The notes under the pieces are model-generated. The model had not been told where the DNA came from. It ran no database searches and saw only the letters and a list, made by a program, of their open reading frames with translations. The position numbers were made by a program, and so were the translations under genes. Source: Bradyrhizobium sp. CIAT3101 (GTDB lineage Bacteria; Pseudomonadota; Alphaproteobacteria; Rhizobiales; Xanthobacteraceae). Taken from it: a stretch of DNA of 64,000 bases. The stretch lies in NCBI RefSeq assembly GCF_029714945.1, contig NZ_CP121634.1, forward strand, positions 3,121,001-3,185,000, read 5' to 3'. Position 1 is the stretch's first letter, and every line of letters starts with the position of its first letter. Below are positions 56,072 through 64,000 of the stretch, one piece after another.

Positions 56072-56461
56072 TCAGGGCACATCCATCATCATGGGGATGG
56101 CTGCCAGAATCATGATCGCCGCCGTGAGGCCGTGAATGCCGAACGCGCGTCTTGCAGAGCCTCGGCCGCCGAGCACGACCAGCATGTCGCCGAAGGGGAT
56201 GATGGCTTCGACAAACAGGATGATGCCGACCCCGCGGGGGACACCCCACGCCATGAATGCCAGCACGGTCAATCCCGACGCGATGTCGCGAACGCCCTTG
56301 AGGCGAAGCCACCAGTCGGTGTTGGCACCGTCTTCAGGGAGTGGCAGGCCGAAACTGCGTGTCGCCGTCCGCGGACTGACGACATATTGGATGCCGATCG
56401 CGATAATCCCGAGAGCCACGAGCAGCGCGGTTCCAAGCGGAAGCCTGTGCATGAGATTCAT
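56072..56461 (-). CDS. DUF4267 membrane protein
   Basis: 129 residues; ATGs at 56461 and 56452 are both possible. Four hydrophobic helices and SPRTATRSFGLPLP, LKGVRDIASGLTVLAFMAWG match DUF4267. The function is unknown. It is divergent from the TetR regulator, and two identical-arm palindromes lie in between. TATAAT overlaps the first ATG (about 56459-56464), so if that is the -10 box the message may start at or near the second ATG. Confidence 0.85.
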   Translation of the reverse strand: MNLMHRLPLGTALLVALGIIAIGIQYVVSPRTATRSFGLPLPEDGANTDWWLRLKGVRDIASGLTVLAFMAWGVPRGVGIILFVEAIIPFGDMLVVLGGRGSARRAFGIHGLTAAIMILAAIPMMMDVP

Positions 56462-56479
56462 TATATCGATCCAAGATAA

Positions 56480-56517
56480 TCTAGCATTGCTAGACTACAT
56501 ATTCTAGCGTTGCTAGA
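56480..56517. promoter_or_regulatory. Two TetR-type operators between divergent genes
   Basis: TCTAGCATTGCTAGA (56480-56494) and TCTAGCGTTGCTAGA (56503-56517) share the arms TCTAGC/GCTAGA around three-base centres, 23 bases apart. They lie between the DUF4267-DoxX operon and the tetR gene. Such a pair is a strong candidate for binding by the neighbouring TetR protein, controlling both directions. Confidence 0.78.
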
Positions 56518-56569
56518 TCGTCAAGCATCGATAATAAGTGTCGACCATCTTGGCCTGGGAGATCGAAGG

Positions 56570-57142
56570 TTGGGGATCGCCGAGCGGAAAGACAGGCAAC
56601 GCGCTGAACGCGAACGCCGCATCGTCGCGGCAGCGCGCGTGATCGCAGAGCGCGAGGGATGGAACGCCGTGACGATCCGTCGGCTTGCCGATGAGATCGA
56701 ACACAGTCAGCCGGTCCTCTATTCACATTTCGAAAACAGGGATGCGATCGTTACCGCAGTAGCCCTCGAGGGTTTCCGCGACATCGCCGTGGCTCTTCGG
56801 GAGGCGGCAGGTGGGTCGACCGGGCGAAACGCCATCAAGAATGTCGCGACGGCCTACCTCGCCTTTGCCCACCGAAATCCCGCGCTCTATGAGGCCATGT
56901 TCACTCTTCCGACGGACCTGCGCTTCGCCGAAGCCGGGACCAGACCGGAACTACGGGCCGGGTTCGAGGCCCTCGCGGCCGTGGTAACGCCGTTCTGCGT
57001 CGATGTGGATGTCGCGACCGAGACGTTTTGGGCGGCCCTGCACGGGCTCGTTGAGCTCGAGCGCTCGGGCCGAATTAGGCTCGGCGCGCGTAGTGAACGA
57101 ATCGCACTCCTTGTTCGGGCGATGGTCGTTTCCGGAAAATAG
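56570..57142 (+). CDS. TetR-family regulator
   Basis: 190 residues from a TTG at 56570 that has GGGAG eight bases upstream; a TTG at 56510 would place the start inside an operator. The N-terminal helix-turn-helix reads RRIVAAARVIAEREGWNAVTIRRLADEIEHSQPVLYSHFENRDAIV. The rest is a TetR_C-like ligand domain (TetR_C_13-type pattern AYLAFAHRNPALYEAMF). It most likely represses the divergent membrane-protein pair and itself. Confidence 0.88.
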   Translation: MGIAERKDRQRAERERRIVAAARVIAEREGWNAVTIRRLADEIEHSQPVLYSHFENRDAIVTAVALEGFRDIAVALREAAGGSTGRNAIKNVATAYLAFAHRNPALYEAMFTLPTDLRFAEAGTRPELRAGFEALAAVVTPFCVDVDVATETFWAALHGLVELERSGRIRLGARSERIALLVRAMVVSGK

Positions 57143-57353
57143 CGCGCCCGCCCGTGGCTCGCGTCGTCTCTGGCGTGTGCCGCGCTTCCGGTCCGGGCTT
57201 TTGCGGGTAACCAATGCCGCCCCATGTCGCCTGATTGTCGCATGCGACTGATATTCGCGGGGAGGGCGAGGCGAGGTTTGATTCGTATCTGAGGGTGCCT
57301 CAAAGGTTCAATTGGTCATCCCCCTGTCACGGGACATTGTTACAGGCTGTCGC

Positions 57354-58166
57354 ATGGGAAGTTACGATGTGAGTGACGAGAGCCCTGAAAGGCGCTTTCG
57401 CACCTTGTTCATCTCCGACGTTCATCTCGGAGCCCGCGGCTCGCAAGCCGACCTTTTGCTGGACTTCCTGCGCTACCACGATGCCGACACCATCTATCTC
57501 GTCGGGGACATCGTCGACGGCTGGGCGCTGAAATCGAGCTGGCACTGGCCGCAATCGCATAACGATCTGGTGCAGAAGCTGCTGCGCAAGGCGCGCAAGG
57601 GCGCCAAGATCATCTACGTGCCCGGCAATCACGACGAGTTCCTGCGCAACTATTACGGTACGCATTTCGGCGGCATCGACGTCGTCGAGAACACCGTCCA
57701 CACCGGGGCTGACGGCAAGCGCTATCTCGTCATCCACGGCGACATCTTCGATCTCGTGGTGCAGAACGCGCGCTGGCTCGCCCATCTCGGCGACAAGGCC
57801 TACGACTTCGCGATCCAGATGAATCGCTTCGTCAACTTCTTCCGGCGCATGTTCAAGGTGCCGTATTGGTCGCTGTCGCAATGGGCCAAGCAGAAGGTCA
57901 AGAACGCGGTCAACTATATCGGCGCGTTCGAGCAGGCGCTATCTGCCGAAGCGCGGCGTCATGACGCCGACGGCGTGATCTGCGGCCACATCCACTACGC
58001 CGTGATCCGCGACGAGAACGGCATCCGCTACATGAATTGCGGCGACTGGGTCGAGAGCTGCACGGCGCTGGTCGAGCACGACGACGGCCGTTTCGAGATC
58101 ATCACCTGGGCGGATCACGCGCAGAAGCCTGCCGCCGTACCGCAGGTGGCAGCAAGGGCCGCTTGA
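57354..58166 (+). CDS. Metallophosphoesterase, UDP-2,3-diacylglucosamine diphosphatase-like
   Basis: 270 residues from the ATG at 57354. The dinuclear metal site is complete: FISDVHLGARG, GDIVDGW, VPGNHDEF, VIHGDIFD and CGHIHYAV. The overall sequence resembles the LpxH-like calcineurin enzymes of alphaproteobacteria. True LpxH makes lipid X in lipid A synthesis, but many alphaproteobacteria use LpxI for that step, so this protein may act on another lipid or phosphodiester. The stop overlaps the next gene start (TGATG). Confidence 0.85.
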   Translation: MGSYDVSDESPERRFRTLFISDVHLGARGSQADLLLDFLRYHDADTIYLVGDIVDGWALKSSWHWPQSHNDLVQKLLRKARKGAKIIYVPGNHDEFLRNYYGTHFGGIDVVENTVHTGADGKRYLVIHGDIFDLVVQNARWLAHLGDKAYDFAIQMNRFVNFFRRMFKVPYWSLSQWAKQKVKNAVNYIGAFEQALSAEARRHDADGVICGHIHYAVIRDENGIRYMNCGDWVESCTALVEHDDGRFEIITWADHAQKPAAVPQVAARAA

Positions 58167-59209
58167 TGCGCATCCTGGTCGCGACCGACGCCTGGCACCC
58201 GCAAGTCAACGGTGTGGTTCGGACGCTGACCAAGCTCGCTGACGCCGCGAAGACGCTCGGTGTCGAGTTCACGTTTCTGACGCCGCAATCGTTCCGCACC
58301 TTTGCGATGCCGAGCTATCGCGACGTGCGGCTCGCGATGCCGCGCCCGGCGCGCATCGCAAAACTGATCGAGGAAGCGCGGCCCGACAGTATCCATATCG
58401 CGACGGAAGGGCCGATCGGCCTGATGGTCCGCCGCTATTGCCGGCAGCGCAAGTTGCCGTTCACGACCAGCTTCCACACCCGCTTTCCCGAATATGTCCG
58501 TGCCCGGATGCCGGTTCCGGAATCCCTGATCTGGCGGGCGCTGCGCCGATTCCACGGCCCGAGCCGGGCCGTGATGGCGGCAACGCCGGCGCTGGCCCGG
58601 GAGCTCGGCGAGCGCGGTTTCGACAATGTCGTGCTGTGGCCGCGCGGCGTCGACACCCATTTGTTCCATCCCCGCGCCGTCGACCTCTGCCTGCCGGCTC
58701 CGGTGTTTCTGTCGGTCGGCCGCGTTGCGGTGGAGAAGAATCTCGAGGCGTTCCTTGACCTCGATCTGCCCGGCACCAAGGTGATCGTCGGCGACGGCCC
58801 GGCGCGCAACGCGCTGGAAGAAGCCTATCCCGATGCGATCTTTTTAGGCGAGAAGCACGGCGAGGAACTGGCCGACATCTATGCGGCGGCCGATGTCTTC
58901 GTGTTTCCGAGCAAGACCGACACGTTCGGCCTGGTCCTGCTCGAGGCGCTGGCGAGCGGCCTGCCGGTCGCGGCCTTCCCCGTGAAGGGGCCGCGCGACG
59001 TCATCGGCGATGCGCCGGTCGGGGCGCTCGATCATGATCTGCGTAACGCCTGCTTCGCCGCGCTCGATGTTTCCAGGCAGGCCTGCGTCGAATTCGCCGC
59101 CAACTACACCTGGGAAGCCTCGGCGCGGGCTTTTGTGGACAGCATCCGGGCGGTCGGTGCGGTGCTGCCCGGCCGGGCGGGCGCGGAACAGCCGCGCTTC
59201 GTCGCTTAA
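58166..59209 (+). CDS. Glycosyltransferase family 4
   Basis: 347 residues; the ATG at 58166 overlaps the upstream stop by one base. TDAWHPQVNGVVRTL is the GT4 N-terminal motif for the MgtA/PimB-like mannosyl or glucosyl transferases, FHTRFPEYVRARM the acceptor region, and VFVFPSKTDTFGLVLLEALASGLPVAAFPVKGP the donor site. With the metallophosphoesterase it forms a two-gene operon, which is widely seen in rhizobia and points to glycolipid synthesis. Confidence 0.9.
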   Translation: MRILVATDAWHPQVNGVVRTLTKLADAAKTLGVEFTFLTPQSFRTFAMPSYRDVRLAMPRPARIAKLIEEARPDSIHIATEGPIGLMVRRYCRQRKLPFTTSFHTRFPEYVRARMPVPESLIWRALRRFHGPSRAVMAATPALARELGERGFDNVVLWPRGVDTHLFHPRAVDLCLPAPVFLSVGRVAVEKNLEAFLDLDLPGTKVIVGDGPARNALEEAYPDAIFLGEKHGEELADIYAAADVFVFPSKTDTFGLVLLEALASGLPVAAFPVKGPRDVIGDAPVGALDHDLRNACFAALDVSRQACVEFAANYTWEASARAFVDSIRAVGAVLPGRAGAEQPRFVA

Positions 59210-59272
59210 AGGGTAAAATCCTCGCGCGGAGGTGTCTTGCCCGCGCCGCGTCCGCCGCGATAACATCGCCGC

Positions 59273-60256
59273 ATGTCCGAACAGCCCCTTCCGATCGGCC
59301 CCGCCGATATCGACGCCGCAGCGCGCGTACTCGCGCCCTTCGCCGTCCGCACCCCGCTGTTGTCGTTTCCCGTGCTCAACGAGCGCGTCGGCGCAAAGGT
59401 GTTCCTGAAGCCGGAGATGCTCCAGCGCACCGGCTCCTTCAAGTTCCGGGGCGCCTTCAACAAGGTGTTCTCGATCCCGCAGGACAAGCGCGCCGGCGGC
59501 GTCGTCGCGTTCTCCTCCGGGAACCACGCCCAGGGCGTCGCGGCGGCGGCAAAAATCCTCGACATGCAGGCGACCATCGTGATGCCGGCGGATGCGCCGC
59601 TGTCGAAGCGCGAGCGCACCAAATCCTACGGCGCCGAGGTCGTGCTGTACGATCGCTACAACGACGACCGCGAGGCAATCTCGCGCGGCATTGCCGAGAA
59701 GCGCGGCGCGACGCTGGTCAGGCCCTATGACGATCCCTTCGTGATCGCGGGGCAGGGCACCGCCGGTCGCGAGATCGCGGAGGACATGGCAACGCTCGGC
59801 CTGTCGCCCGACATCGTGGTGGCGCCGGCCTCCGGCGGCGGCCTGATCGCAGGCGTCGCCACAGCCGTGAAGGCGCGCTATCCGCAAGCCCAGATCGTGG
59901 TGGCCGAGCCCGAGGCGTTCGACGATCACGGCCTGTCGCTGACCGCAGGCCATCGCGAGCCGCATCCGCCGGCGGGCCGCACCATCTGCGATGCGCTGAT
60001 GGCGCTGATCCCCGGCGAGATGACCTTTGCGATCAACAGCAAGCTTCTGGCACGCGGTGTGACCGCGTCGGACAAGGAAGTCGGCGCGGCCGTCGCCTTT
60101 GCCTATCGCGAGCTGAAGCTTGTGGTCGAGCCCGGCGGCGCGGTGGGCCTTGCGGCGTTGCTCGCGGGCCGTCTCGACGCCGCCGGCAAGAACGTGGTGA
60201 TCGTGCTCTCCGGCGGCAATGTCGATGCGGATCTGTTTGCCGAACTGGTCGCCTGA
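59273..60256 (+). CDS. Threonine/serine dehydratase (PLP)
   Basis: 327 residues, the short catabolic type without a regulatory ACT domain. The PLP Lys is in GSFKFRGAFN, SSGNHAQGVA and PASGGGLIAGVA are the cofactor loops, and SGGNVD closes the site. It deaminates threonine (and probably serine) to 2-oxobutyrate or pyruvate. A strong terminator follows at 60271-60304. It could instead be a racemase-type enzyme of fold II, which looks similar. Confidence 0.88.
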   Translation: MSEQPLPIGPADIDAAARVLAPFAVRTPLLSFPVLNERVGAKVFLKPEMLQRTGSFKFRGAFNKVFSIPQDKRAGGVVAFSSGNHAQGVAAAAKILDMQATIVMPADAPLSKRERTKSYGAEVVLYDRYNDDREAISRGIAEKRGATLVRPYDDPFVIAGQGTAGREIAEDMATLGLSPDIVVAPASGGGLIAGVATAVKARYPQAQIVVAEPEAFDDHGLSLTAGHREPHPPAGRTICDALMALIPGEMTFAINSKLLARGVTASDKEVGAAVAFAYRELKLVVEPGGAVGLAALLAGRLDAAGKNVVIVLSGGNVDADLFAELVA

Positions 60257-60270
60257 GTTTTTGACATGAC

Positions 60271-60304
60271 GAAAGGGGCAGAGCGTTGCCGCTCTGCCCC
60301 TTTC
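60271..60304. terminator. Bidirectional rho-independent terminator
   Basis: AAAGGGGCAGAGCG and CGCTCTGCCCCTTT form a perfect 14-bp stem with a TTGC loop, between the convergent threonine dehydratase and caspase-family genes. Confidence 0.9.
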
Positions 60305-60323
60305 TCGTGTGCGGCTGCCGCAA

Positions 60324-62132
60324 TCAGTGCATGAAGCTGCGGTGGTTGTTGCCGCCGTTTGACTGGTTCATCGACTGACGGACATTGTTGTCGCCGCCAT
60401 TCCCCATCGCATTGAACTGCGGCCGGTTGTTCTGGTGGTTGTTCTGGACTTGCACCTTGTTCACCGGGTTGTTGTTGAGCTTCACGCCGTTGTTGATGCG
60501 GATCGGGTTGTTCTGCGTCTGAACATTCGTCGTCTTCACGTCCGTGGTCTTCACATCGACGGTCGAGCCGCCCTTGCCGATCGTCACCGGCATGCTCACG
60601 ACCTTGCCGGGGTTGCCATTAGCCGTGCCGGCATTGTTGTTGCCGGTGTTCTGATTGGTGGTGGTCACCGGCAGTGTCGTGATCTTGCCGATGCCGTTGT
60701 TGTTCGTCGTCGTGTTGGTCGGCGCGGGCAGGGTGACGATCTTGCCCGGGGTCTGCGACGGCGCGCCGTTCTGCGAATTGCCGGCCGGCAGGTTGACGAT
60801 CTGGCCGCCATTGCCGAGCTTGCCGATGACGTTGCTGTCGACCGGCTTCTGCACGACCGGAAGGTTGGCGTTGATCTGCGAGCCGCCGTTGCCCTGCTGG
60901 ATCAGCGGCATGTATTTGGGCTGGCCGAGATTGCCGATCTTGAGCGTCGGGGCAATGTTCTGCGGAGCCAGAAACTTCGTTGCCTGCATCAGCGGGATCA
61001 GCTTCGGCTGTATCTCGAGCTTGTGCGCCATCTGCGCATAGGGGCTGTTGCCGTAGTTGTTGTAGAAGGCCTGGTAGCCGATCGGCGAGTTCGCCAGCAC
61101 CGCCTGGTGCCAGGCCTGCGAGAGCAGCAGGTTCGACAGCAGCCAGCGGATGTGATCGCACAGCGGGTCGTGCGGGTACATCTGGATGAACTCCTGATAG
61201 TACTCCGGCCGTCCTTCGGACACGACGTAGTCATAGGCCTGGCGGGTCGAACGACTCGGCAGGTTCGAGGCCATCTGCACCACCGGTGCATTCATCGGCG
61301 CGCGGTTGGCGGCAACGGCGGTATCGCCAAAGAAGGTGAAGTCGGAGGTGAGCGAGGAGCTCTCCCACGGAATCTGCGCGCCGCTGGTGGTCTGGTTCAC
61401 CTGGAGACGCACGCGCTTGAACAGCTGCTCGATCGGCACGTTGGGCTCGCGCGCGACGTTCAGGAAGGCCTGCGTGTAGGGGCTGTGGCCGTTGTTACCG
61501 TCGAGCGCCTCGGCGCCGGGTGCAGTCGAATAGCCGACGATGGAGCCGTTCGGCGCATCGACGATGGCAAGGCCCCGGCCGGCGTCGCTGACGTTGGGGA
61601 ACGGGTTGTTGCGGCAGGCGTCGAGGATGACGATGCGCATCCGGCTCGGGATCGTTTCCAGCGTCGACATCACGTCGACCAGGCGGACCGAGTCGTTGAC
61701 GAGCTCGGTCGGGTTCGACACCTTCGCGTCGACAGGGACGAGATAGTTCTCGCCGGCGAGCTGCACGCCGTGACCGGCGTAATAGACCATCGCCACCGTG
61801 TTCGGGCCGCGCGCGGACACTTTTGCGGAGAAATCCTGCACCACGCGCAGCATGTCGTTCTGGCCGAGGTCGGTCGCCGAGATCACCTCGAAGCCGGCGG
61901 AGTTGAGGAACTGCGCCATCGACTGCGCGTCATTGTCGGGATTGGCGAGCTGCGGCGCGTTCCGGTAGTTCGAATTGCCGATCACCAGCGCCACCCGCTG
62001 CTCCGGGCCTTGCAGGGCGGCAGGCGCGGCCGGCTCGACAGGGGCGACTTGCGCGGCAACAGGGCCGCAGGCGAAGCCAAACAGGCTCCCCAGCAGGCCG
62101 GCGGTCATCAGGGCGGATTTCAGGCGGAACAT
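60324..62132 (-). CDS. Caspase-family (C14) protein with Asn-rich repeat tail
   Basis: 602 residues. A signal peptide (to about residue 28) leads to a caspase fold starting RVALVIGNSNY, with His121 in YYAGHGVQ and Cys173 in DACRNN. A middle helical region (about 290-390) follows. The last 200 residues are low-complexity: degenerate units such as GKIVTLPA, GKITTLPV and GKVVSMPV between Asn/Gln-rich linkers, ending NNHRSFMH. It should be exported. It is not beside the TPR-caspase at the other window end, and the two domains share only the core motifs and layout. Confidence 0.9.
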   Translation of the reverse strand: MFRLKSALMTAGLLGSLFGFACGPVAAQVAPVEPAAPAALQGPEQRVALVIGNSNYRNAPQLANPDNDAQSMAQFLNSAGFEVISATDLGQNDMLRVVQDFSAKVSARGPNTVAMVYYAGHGVQLAGENYLVPVDAKVSNPTELVNDSVRLVDVMSTLETIPSRMRIVILDACRNNPFPNVSDAGRGLAIVDAPNGSIVGYSTAPGAEALDGNNGHSPYTQAFLNVAREPNVPIEQLFKRVRLQVNQTTSGAQIPWESSSLTSDFTFFGDTAVAANRAPMNAPVVQMASNLPSRSTRQAYDYVVSEGRPEYYQEFIQMYPHDPLCDHIRWLLSNLLLSQAWHQAVLANSPIGYQAFYNNYGNSPYAQMAHKLEIQPKLIPLMQATKFLAPQNIAPTLKIGNLGQPKYMPLIQQGNGGSQINANLPVVQKPVDSNVIGKLGNGGQIVNLPAGNSQNGAPSQTPGKIVTLPAPTNTTTNNNGIGKITTLPVTTTNQNTGNNNAGTANGNPGKVVSMPVTIGKGGSTVDVKTTDVKTTNVQTQNNPIRINNGVKLNNNPVNKVQVQNNHQNNRPQFNAMGNGGDNNVRQSMNQSNGGNNHRSFMH

Positions 62133-62356
62133 GGCGTGCTCCCTCGGGGCTCATCTCGATGCGAGATTGGTTGCGAGGAAGCTAGGACACGTTCGAACCC
62201 GCGGTCCGTGATCGCGATCACCCGTTGTCCCGTGCGTGATGTAGATCACGCCGGAACCTATGGTGCGTTCCGATCCCCAAGGGTGTTGCACATCCGAAAT
62301 CGGGTGGATCGAACTGTGCCGGTTCCTATCGTGCGACAAACATGAAGGATCCTGAC

Positions 62357-62551
62357 ATGCACAAGCTTCATGCCATCGCCGCGCTTCGCGGCGACGGCCT
62401 CAGGCCGGAATTGCAAGCCCTGTTCGAGCGGCTTGCCATCGATCCTCACGCAGATCTGCGCGTTCGCGGTGACGGCATGATCCAGTCGGGCCCGGACCCG
62501 GCTTCGGAGGCAGCCGGCGTGGTCATCGCAGAGACGAAGCGTGTGGCGTGA
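62357..62551 (+). CDS. Small hypothetical protein, 64 aa
   Basis: From the ATG at 62357 (AAGGA seven bases upstream) a 64-codon frame starts MHKLHAIAALRGDGLRPELQ. The G/C-rich third positions agree with coding, and the region is otherwise the divergent promoter of the caspase gene. No domain is recognised. Confidence 0.45.
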   Translation: MHKLHAIAALRGDGLRPELQALFERLAIDPHADLRVRGDGMIQSGPDPASEAAGVVIAETKRVA

Positions 62552-62695
62552 CGCCTTGCGCTGGCCCCGGGCCCCCTAGTGACCTCGCAGGATTGACTTA
62601 ACCAGGGTGGGAGGTGGTATTCAGGCTGCTACGGGCGCTCTAATTGCGGCACGGCAAGAACCGTGCCGCCAAGAAGCAGAGATCGAGTGGATAGC

Positions 62696-63976
62696 ATGCA
62701 CGGCAAACAGGGGGATGGCCGCCATTCGCAAGGTGGTGCGAGCCATCGGATCCTGCCGGAAATCGAGGTGTTGCGCGCGATTGCGATCCTATTCGTCCTG
62801 ATTGCTCACCATCGTACGGCGATGTGGTGGCTCCCGCCGACGTTGGAGAGTTACCTGAACTTTGCATTCGGCGTCGACCTGTTCTTCTGCGTCTCCGGAT
62901 TCGTGATAACGCGCGCATTCTATCGGGATTTCGTCCTGGCTGCCGGCAAGGGGGCGCCCGCCTATTGGCGCGTCGTAACCGATTTCTGGATCCGCCGCGC
63001 CTTTCGCATCATGCCTTTGGCATGGTTGTGGCTGCTCATTCCGATCGTGATGTCGCTCGTCTACAATCGATCCGGGGCTTACTTTTCCTTCTTCGGCAAT
63101 GTCGGCGATTTTCTTGCCGCGGCCCTCAACGTCTATAATTTTCACTACGCGTACTGTACCGCCTCGCCGAACCTCTGGTGCGGGTCCTCCGGCGTCTACT
63201 GGTCCCTCAGTCTGGAAGAGCAATTTTATCTGGCCTTTCCGCTGCTCGTTCTGCTTCCGCGCCGCGCCATGGCGGTGGTGCTGGCCGGGATTGTCGCCTG
63301 GATGGCGATGCGAGAGCGGACATCCCTGACCTGGATGACCCGCTTTGATGCGATCTCGCTCGGCGTGCTGATCGCGCTGTTCAAGCAGAGCGCCGCCGAC
63401 GTGGCCTTCACGCCGTACTTCCTGCAAAACCGTTTTGTGCGATGGCCGCTTCTTGTCATCCTGCTGTTTGCGCTCGCGGCGGTGGGCGGCGGCCCCGGCC
63501 TGGTCACGTTCTTCCCGGTGATCGTGACGCTGATCTGCGGCGCCCTGGTCTATATCGCGTCCTTCAACGGTGGATACCTGCTTGCACCAGGATTGCTCAG
63601 ATCAATCCTGGTCTGGATCGGGGCGAGGTCGTTCGGGCTCTACCTCATGCACAACCCTGTGATTGCCTTCGTGCGCGAGACCTGGGAACGCGCCCATCCC
63701 GGACAGTTGCCGGATGCCACGATGAAGGCCGTGATCGTCCTTGCCATCGTCGGGCTGCTCGCACTGCTCAGCGATCTGTCGTTCCGATATTTTGAGACGC
63801 CGCTGCGAAGATATGGCAAGCAACTCGTCGATAGGCGGAACGCCGCACCTGCTTCGACGGCCGACGATTTGGTCGATCCCGACAGCGGCGCCATTGATGC
63901 CGCGTCGACCAATCTGGCTGCCGGAATCCATTCCCCGCTTCGCCGCGAAGAAGCATTGGGCAAACAAGGGTATTGA
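62696..63976 (+). CDS. Acyltransferase family 3 membrane protein
   Basis: 426 residues from the ATG at 62696; a GTG at 62663 is also in frame. About ten membrane helices. LPEIEVLRAIAILFVLIAHHR carries the conserved Arg and His of PF01757, followed by GVDLFFCVSGFVIT, YWSLSLEEQFYLAFPLLVLLPRRA and FGLYLMHNPVIAF, all typical of O-acyltransferases such as OafA. The hydrophilic C-terminus (about 390-426) is probably cytoplasmic. It is a second acyltransferase of the same family as the one at 37594. Confidence 0.9.
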   Translation: MHGKQGDGRHSQGGASHRILPEIEVLRAIAILFVLIAHHRTAMWWLPPTLESYLNFAFGVDLFFCVSGFVITRAFYRDFVLAAGKGAPAYWRVVTDFWIRRAFRIMPLAWLWLLIPIVMSLVYNRSGAYFSFFGNVGDFLAAALNVYNFHYAYCTASPNLWCGSSGVYWSLSLEEQFYLAFPLLVLLPRRAMAVVLAGIVAWMAMRERTSLTWMTRFDAISLGVLIALFKQSAADVAFTPYFLQNRFVRWPLLVILLFALAAVGGGPGLVTFFPVIVTLICGALVYIASFNGGYLLAPGLLRSILVWIGARSFGLYLMHNPVIAFVRETWERAHPGQLPDATMKAVIVLAIVGLLALLSDLSFRYFETPLRRYGKQLVDRRNAAPASTADDLVDPDSGAIDAASTNLAAGIHSPLRREEALGKQGY

Positions 63977-64000
63977 TCAGCTCTCTTCTGACCTGATGGG

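Noticed and set aside
57354..58166. Firm assignment as lpxH
   Set aside because: Metal motifs are shared by several metallophosphoesterase groups and alphaproteobacteria often use LpxI, so no gene symbol is given.

Overview
The window is high-GC DNA (well over 60% G+C for most of its length) with dense genes on both strands. The protein set fits an alphaproteobacterium of the order Hyphomicrobiales, most likely Bradyrhizobium or a close relative. Supporting signs are the long metK/ahcY proteins, DUF1127 and DUF2934 small proteins, TPR and caspase-like periplasmic proteins, a MosAB pair and repeated CATTCCGGG palindromes. This assignment comes from protein and repeat style, not from a marker gene such as rRNA. 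I see no rRNA, tRNA, CRISPR array, insertion sequence or prophage.

Layout. 1-2662 (minus): a TPR-caspase protein cut by the window edge, preceded by a TPR-aspartyl protease. 2856-7005 (plus): a methyltransferase, then metK and ahcY, which make and recycle S-adenosylmethionine products. 7166-11991: a Baeyer-Villiger-type monooxygenase, then an SDR/tautomerase/MFS operon divergent from a LysR regulator. 12139-16559: a tiny protein, an LpxO-like lipid A hydroxylase, the molybdenum storage protein genes mosB-mosA, an NTF2-like protein and an FAH-family hydrolase. 16596-38697: a large cell-surface polysaccharide and LPS region with an MsbA-like ABC exporter, galE, several glycosyltransferases, the ADP-heptose set (waaF, gmhB, hldD, hldE), an O-antigen ligase-like protein, a CapD-like epimerase, a GT2, an LPG-synthase-type membrane protein, a nucleotide-sugar epimerase, manC, a 3-amino-sugar dehydrogenase/aminotransferase pair, murJ and an acyltransferase. 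A more A+T-rich higBA toxin-antitoxin pair sits inside this region.

39362-48363: DUF1127 and DUF2934 small proteins, an orphan molybdenum hydroxylase large subunit beside a cytochrome c556, DoxX, a Cys/Met-metabolism PLP enzyme, a methyltransferase, a CHRD protein and a diheme cytochrome c. 48544-52240: a nucleotidyltransferase, a GT2, an HprK-like kinase and a PqqD-like protein, a set that resembles the phosphorylating and glycosylating accessory genes of some lasso-peptide clusters but lacks a cyclase and leader peptidase. 52330-54651: a stand-alone AsnC ligand domain and a hybrid histidine kinase whose membrane domain keeps the ethylene/copper-binding residues of plant ETR1. 54913-64000: thiD, a DUF4267/DoxX pair controlled by a divergent TetR regulator with two matching palindromes, a metallophosphoesterase and glycosyltransferase pair, a threonine dehydratase, a second caspase-family protein and an acyltransferase.

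The items I would look at first are the ETR1-like kinase, the PqqD/HprK/nucleotidyltransferase module, the mosAB pair away from any nitrogenase genes, and the two caspase-family proteins.
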